From: Grifola frondosa
Taxonomy: Eukaryota > Basidiomycota > Agaricomycetes > Polyporales > Grifolaceae
NCBI GenBank assembly: GCA_001683735.1
Contig: LUGG01000015.1
Span: 1,116,001 to 1,180,000 of the forward strand
Direction: 5' to 3'
Length of the DNA stretch: 64,000 bases
The notes below the pieces were generated by a model. That model saw only the letters and a program-made list of their open reading frames with translations. It was not told where the DNA came from and searched no databases. Below, in pieces: positions 59,749 through 64,000 of the stretch; positions within the stretch are counted from its first letter, which is position 1; each line of letters begins with the position of its first letter. Made by a program: the position numbers and the translations under genes.

Positions 59749-62700
59749 GTGGTGGCACTATCAGCAGTATCAGACTATATTTATCGACCCTTGAAATATG
59801 ATCACATATCATTATATGATTGGATCAGACGGGCCAATAAACAGAGAATATCCAAGAATAAAATTGTCAATGGTGATATTAACATAGCTGAAGATGGATG
59901 CGATGACTTTGAAGATAATTATGATATTAATCCTACATTTGATATAATTATTCTCAATCTGTGTTGATGGGTGATAATGATGTGGATACAATAGCTAATT
60001 ATGATGATGAGAGTGAGGATGAACTCCTACTTACTTCTAAAAGTGCAAAAGAAGCTATACATATCTCAAATGCTGAATCACATAATAAAAATGAATCCAA
60101 GTATGCACCATTTACTCGTGATCATCCTCAATATCAGACACATCATGTTTCTTTTTATCAGAGGAAGACAGTTTTGTGCCTAACTTTGTAGGAGGATTCT
60201 ACCCGACGGGACACTGGAACCGTGAAGATTATTGTATGACAATGTTAGCTTTATTTAAGCCATGGCGCACTGGTCATGACTTAAAACCTGACAAAGATTT
60301 GCAATGGAATGATATTTCACAGAGCATACATTTGATGATCGTCAGTTAGAAATCATGAAATTCTTTCATATACGATATGAATGCAATGATGCAAGAGATG
60401 ATTTTTTGCCATGCGTAAACGTAATAATGGAAACAATGATCTTCCCTTTGAAGCAGATATCAGTTACTTGATGACTTTGACACTCAATATTTAAATGAAA
60501 GTAACGATGTTGATGTACGGGAGTTAATGGACACTCTGAATGATAACCTTTGGACTAATGTCAGTCAATCAGAGCTCACTCGACAAAGTCACATGCTACA
60601 AGCTGAACGCATAATGTTAGGTGCTGGATGGATGGATCCAATGATTGATGGTTCTGACTCAGAGTCTAATCTAGTACCAGATCAATTTCAAAATGGAGAT
60701 GGAAAAACAGCTACTGAATGGAAGACCTTGCTGGCAAACAAACGACAAGAAATTCTCAATGCACGAGAAGCTCAAGCAAGCCAGAAGAATCCTGTCAATC
60801 CAAAAACAGGCCTTCCAGAAAATAAGTTTGTTAACACCGTTGAAGTTATTGATCAATCTTATCTGGACAAATCTTTCAAAGCTAAGGACAAACATGCCAA
60901 GCTCTTATTGATAATACAGTCAAGAAGTTCAGCTGAATGAAGCTCAGGAACGTGCATTTAGAATTGTGGCAACCATGCATCTCAGCAAAGTGGCGAACAA
61001 TTGAAAATGTATCTAGGCGGTATGGCTGGAACAGGAAAATCTCAGGTGATCAAAGCCTTGATACATTTCTTTGGTGAGCGTAAGGAGGGATATAGATTTA
61101 TATGTCTTGCACCGACAGGCTCTGCTGCTGCATTAATTGGTGGATCAACTTATCATTCCATATTAGGATTACGTCAACATGGATCAGAATCTGTAGCAAC
61201 TTTACTTGCAGTCAGAGAGAGACTACAGAATGTTGAATATATATTCTTGGATGAGGTATCGATGGTTGATTGTAATAGCTTATATACTATTTGTGAGAAA
61301 TGTGCAAAGCACTCAAAAATGAAGGTCAACCATTGGTGGAATCAATATGATATTTGCAGGTGACTTTGCACAGCTTCCACCTCCAGTGAATAGCAACACT
61401 CTTTTCTCTCACAAAGTGGGACGTGTGATACATACGACTAGTAGCTATACTCAACAGGAAGCCTCTATTGGTAAAGCACTCTGGCATCAGGTAACAACTG
61501 TTGTTATATTAAGAGAAAATATGAGACAGCGGGCACAAAATTCAGATGATGCTAAGTTGGACAGCATTGGACAATCTTCGTATAAGTCTTGCACAAAGGC
61601 AGATATAAAGCATATCAGTTCCCGAGTAGCTGGTCGTGGACCTGGTAAACCCAAGTTGAATCAACGCAAATTTAGAAATGTGTCAGTTATCACTGCATGG
61701 AATGCACACAGGGATAAAATCAATGAGATGGGATGTGCTAGATTTGCTCGAGAGACATCACAACCATTGACTACATTCTATTCCCTAGATAAATGGGGAA
61801 CAGATAATGATGAGAAGGATAAAAAATCTAGAAAAAAGAAGGTAGACCCTAAACGATCATCCAATGTCATTGATCCTATTCTTCAAGAGTGTCTATGGAA
61901 TCTGTCTCATAATAGTACAGATAATCATGCTGGAAAATTAACATTATGCCTGGGTCTTCCAGTAATGATAAAACCAATGAGGCAACAGAATGTTCAGTCA
62001 CAAATGGTGCTGAAGGTATAGTGGTTGGATGGAAGTCACGTCCATTGCCAAATGATAAACTAGGGTTAGACACTCTATTTATAAAATTAACTGCTGCACC
62101 AACTCGATTCAACTGGAAGGCTTGCCTGAAAATGTCATTCCAATAAGTCACAGCACTAAAAAGATACGATGCAAGATGCCCAATGGAAAGGAGCTTGCAA
62201 TATCTCGGGACCAGGTGGCTGTAATTCCAAACTTTGCCATGACTGACTTTGGCTCTCAGGGTCGTACTCGTCTCAATAATGTTTGTGACTTACAGAATTG
62301 CAGTCTCATCAGTCTATTTACACTTGTTTATCTCGTGGATCAACATATGAGGGAACAATTATTGTTCAACCTTTTGATGAACGTAAAATGACAGGTGGTA
62401 TCACTGGTAGTCTTAGACAAGAATTTCGTGAGCTTGAATTATTGGATGAGATACAAAAACTCCGATACTTAAGAAACTTCCAGCTAAAGTTACAGGCTCC
62501 ACAAGAAATGCACTTATCCACTCGTTCAGAGCCTGGAAAGGTTCCCTCTTTGTACCTAAATCAATGCATGGAGCATTAAAATGGACCAAATCTGAGCCAT
62601 TTGAAAATGAGGAACCTGAATCAGAGTTGCCCTGGAACATTGTTACACGTCAGAAGGCAGACAAAAAGACTAAAAATCAAGAGCAATCTGAGGAGAAAAT

Positions 62701-62794
62701 ATCTTTACCTCGTGGTCAAAAGGATATTAGTCTTTTTGTAAGTGCTAAAGGTACCAGCACTTTAAACACCATAAGCATTGATCAAGGTGGTTAA
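59749..62794 (+). pseudogene. Helitron linker and PIF1-type helicase
   Basis: Linker segments (VSDYIYRPLKYDHISLYDWI; HHVSFYQRKTV; FVGGFYPTGHWNREDY) lead into the superfamily 1 helicase. Walker A is GGMAGTGKSQ (about 61016-61045), followed by CLAPTGSAAALIGGSTYHS, Walker B FLDEVSMVD and motif III FAGDFAQLPPP. Late motifs include TDFGSQGRTR and YTCLSRGSTYEGT. Frame changes occur around 61350, 62000, 62150 and 62300, so the copy is inactive. The helicase unwinds the displaced strand during transposition. Confidence 0.88.
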
Positions 62795-62921
62795 AAAGTG
62801 GCAAGCGCAAAAGAGATGTGAACTCTGAAACTGTGGAAGACACAGATGAACGTAAAGTTAAAAAGTCTAGATTACATAACAATCTGATTTATTAACTTAT
62901 GCTTCACCCATCGCTTTTCAG

Positions 62922-63712
62922 TGGGATGCTGACAACTATAGCTGTGCATATGATACTTTATTCTCTATCTTATTTTCAGTATACTGTGAATCTACAGAAA
63001 GGTGGATGTCAGAAGTGGTTAATCAGAAGGACTTTTGAGATCATTTACTGCTGCATTTCAACGAGTAAGGGAGGGTAAATCAACCATGGAACAAGCCAGA
63101 GATTGCTTACGCAAATCTTACATAATATAGATGCAGAATCATTTCCACTCACAGGACATCGTGGCAGTGAACTTTTTTCACTTTAAAATGTATGCTAGAA
63201 GTGAACGATGGCTGTGTTGAACGTACTCTTTGCTGTCAGCATTGTCATATTGACTTGGAAGCTGAAGAGGATAATACCATTTTATGGGATTGCTCAAAAG
63301 TCATATGGAATGAATATCCTACAAAGCTTGGCTCACATAAAGAGAGGACTATAAAAGAGTGGCTTACTCCATTATTCAACCGACCCATTGCTCAAAAATG
63401 TGACAAATGTAAAGGCAACATGTTTCAACGAGTTGAATTTCCACAAAATCCAAACTTTGTATGCTTTATTACTAATGGTACACGTATTAAATTTAATCAT
63501 ATGATTAATCTGAATGAAGATACAGCGGCATACAGATTGTGTGGAATTAATATTTTGGTGATTTCCACTTTACATCCAGAATCATCGAGGCAGATGGTAA
63601 GACTTGGTATAATGACGGTGTGGAATTAGGCAGAAGGTCAAAATTTCAAGGGAACATTGATGACATGGATGCAGCAAAGCTTAGTAAGCTAAAAAGAGAA
63701 AGAGCAGTGTAG
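62922..63712 (+). pseudogene. USP-like cysteine protease segment downstream of the Helitron helicase
   Basis: The segment starts WDADNYSCAYDTLFSILFSV, with candidate nucleophile Cys at 62943-62945. Two paired-cysteine motifs follow, CQHC (63234-63245) and CDKC (about 63400-63411), as in zinc-binding fingers of many ubiquitin-specific proteases. The end reads YFGDFHFTSRII and TWYNDGVELGRR, with candidate His at 63566-63568 and Asp at 63614-63616. This Cys box, finger, His box order is that of C19 peptidases. About four frameshifts break it in this copy. It stops at a TAG at 63710-63712. The reading as a protease is an inference from motifs only; an OTU-type Cys box is the alternative. Confidence 0.55.
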
Positions 63713-63779
63713 CAGTGTATACTAAGTTGTAATATTCAATGTCAATCGACTCCAAATTTTGTATATTATATCATATCAA

Positions 63780-63960
63780 GCTTGTAAAAATACTAATGTA
63801 TTAGTTGAACCTATGTGTTTCAATTTATAAATGTCAATGATCATACTATAATTTTACAATTACTTATTTATAATGTATAACAGATGAATTGATAATCAAT
63901 AGTTTAAATAATAAGTGTAGCACTTTGCAAAGGTGGGCATATTGTTGGGAGGGTAGGAGA
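63780..63960 (+). repeat. putative Helitron 3' region repeat
   Basis: Motifs ATGATCATACTATAATTTT, TTATAATGTATAA, AATCAATAGTTTA and AGCACTTTGCAAAG occur in this order. They are inverted at 37506-37993 and partly near 40480-40560 and 50560-50643. The terminus lies further right. Confidence 0.55.
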
Positions 63961-64000
63961 AGGTCATTGAAAATATTTTCAAATAATAATATTTAAATAA

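Larger units (their letters stand above)
57304..64000 (+). mobile_element. Helitron, decayed, continues past the window
   Basis: The coding order DUF6570, Helitron_like_N (HUH Rep), PIF1-type helicase and a protease-like segment all lie on the plus strand. The putative 3' region at 63780-63960 matches the repeats at 37506-37993 in inverted orientation. Neither the 5' TC end nor the 3' hairpin with CTRR could be fixed. The 5' limit may lie further left, up to about 55 kb. Confidence 0.85.

Overview
The window reads as nuclear DNA of a mushroom-forming basidiomycete (Agaricomycetes). Small GT-AG introns (about 41-70 nt) interrupt most genes, the gene set is typical of that class (HET-domain protein, fungal SLATT protein, fungal Asteroid, an NAD(H) kinase, a BRCT-domain protein and short conserved Agaricomycete proteins), and the mobile elements (Ty1-copia, hAT, Tc1, Helitron, DUF6729-type multicopy gene) fit as well. 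No database was searched; family names come from motifs that can be read in the sequence.

The window has two parts. Bases 1 to about 21.5 kb are GC-rich, CpG-containing and gene-bearing: HET protein (-), SLATT protein (-), an unresolved coding stretch (-), Asteroid (-), an intron-containing tRNA-Leu(CAG) (-), an unrecognised three-exon gene (-), NAD(H) kinase (+), a small conserved protein (-), a coiled-coil conserved protein (+) and, convergent to it, a BRCT protein (-). Many of these genes carry single-base frameshifts, often in G/C homopolymers. This looks more like uncorrected long-read indels than gene death.

A Ty1-copia retrotransposon (21564-26948, minus strand) sits at the boundary with a 5-bp target duplication, two near-identical LTRs, a half-tRNA-type primer site and a polypurine tract. 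Its single gag-pol frame is broken by four in-frame TGA codons and one frameshift.

From about 26.95 kb to the end the DNA is mostly AT-rich, poor in CpG and rich in repeats. It contains a decayed DUF6729-type gene, a hAT MITE with 8-bp target duplication, an internally deleted Tc1/mariner element, Helitron-end-like tandem repeats, a modular hairpin repeat family, a 1.9-kb near-perfect inverted repeat, and several coding relics (gag-like; a possible phospholipase D fragment). Islands at about 48.3-49.0 kb and 52.2-54.4 kb keep CpG. The last 7 kb hold a decayed Helitron with DUF6570, HUH Rep and PIF1-type helicase segments and a downstream segment resembling a ubiquitin-specific protease. A 46-48-bp minisatellite with an internal hairpin lies upstream.

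The most interesting points are the Helitron-linked USP-like domain, the HET-SLATT neighbourhood, the hairpin and palindrome repeat families, and evidence for CpG-specific decay of repeats.
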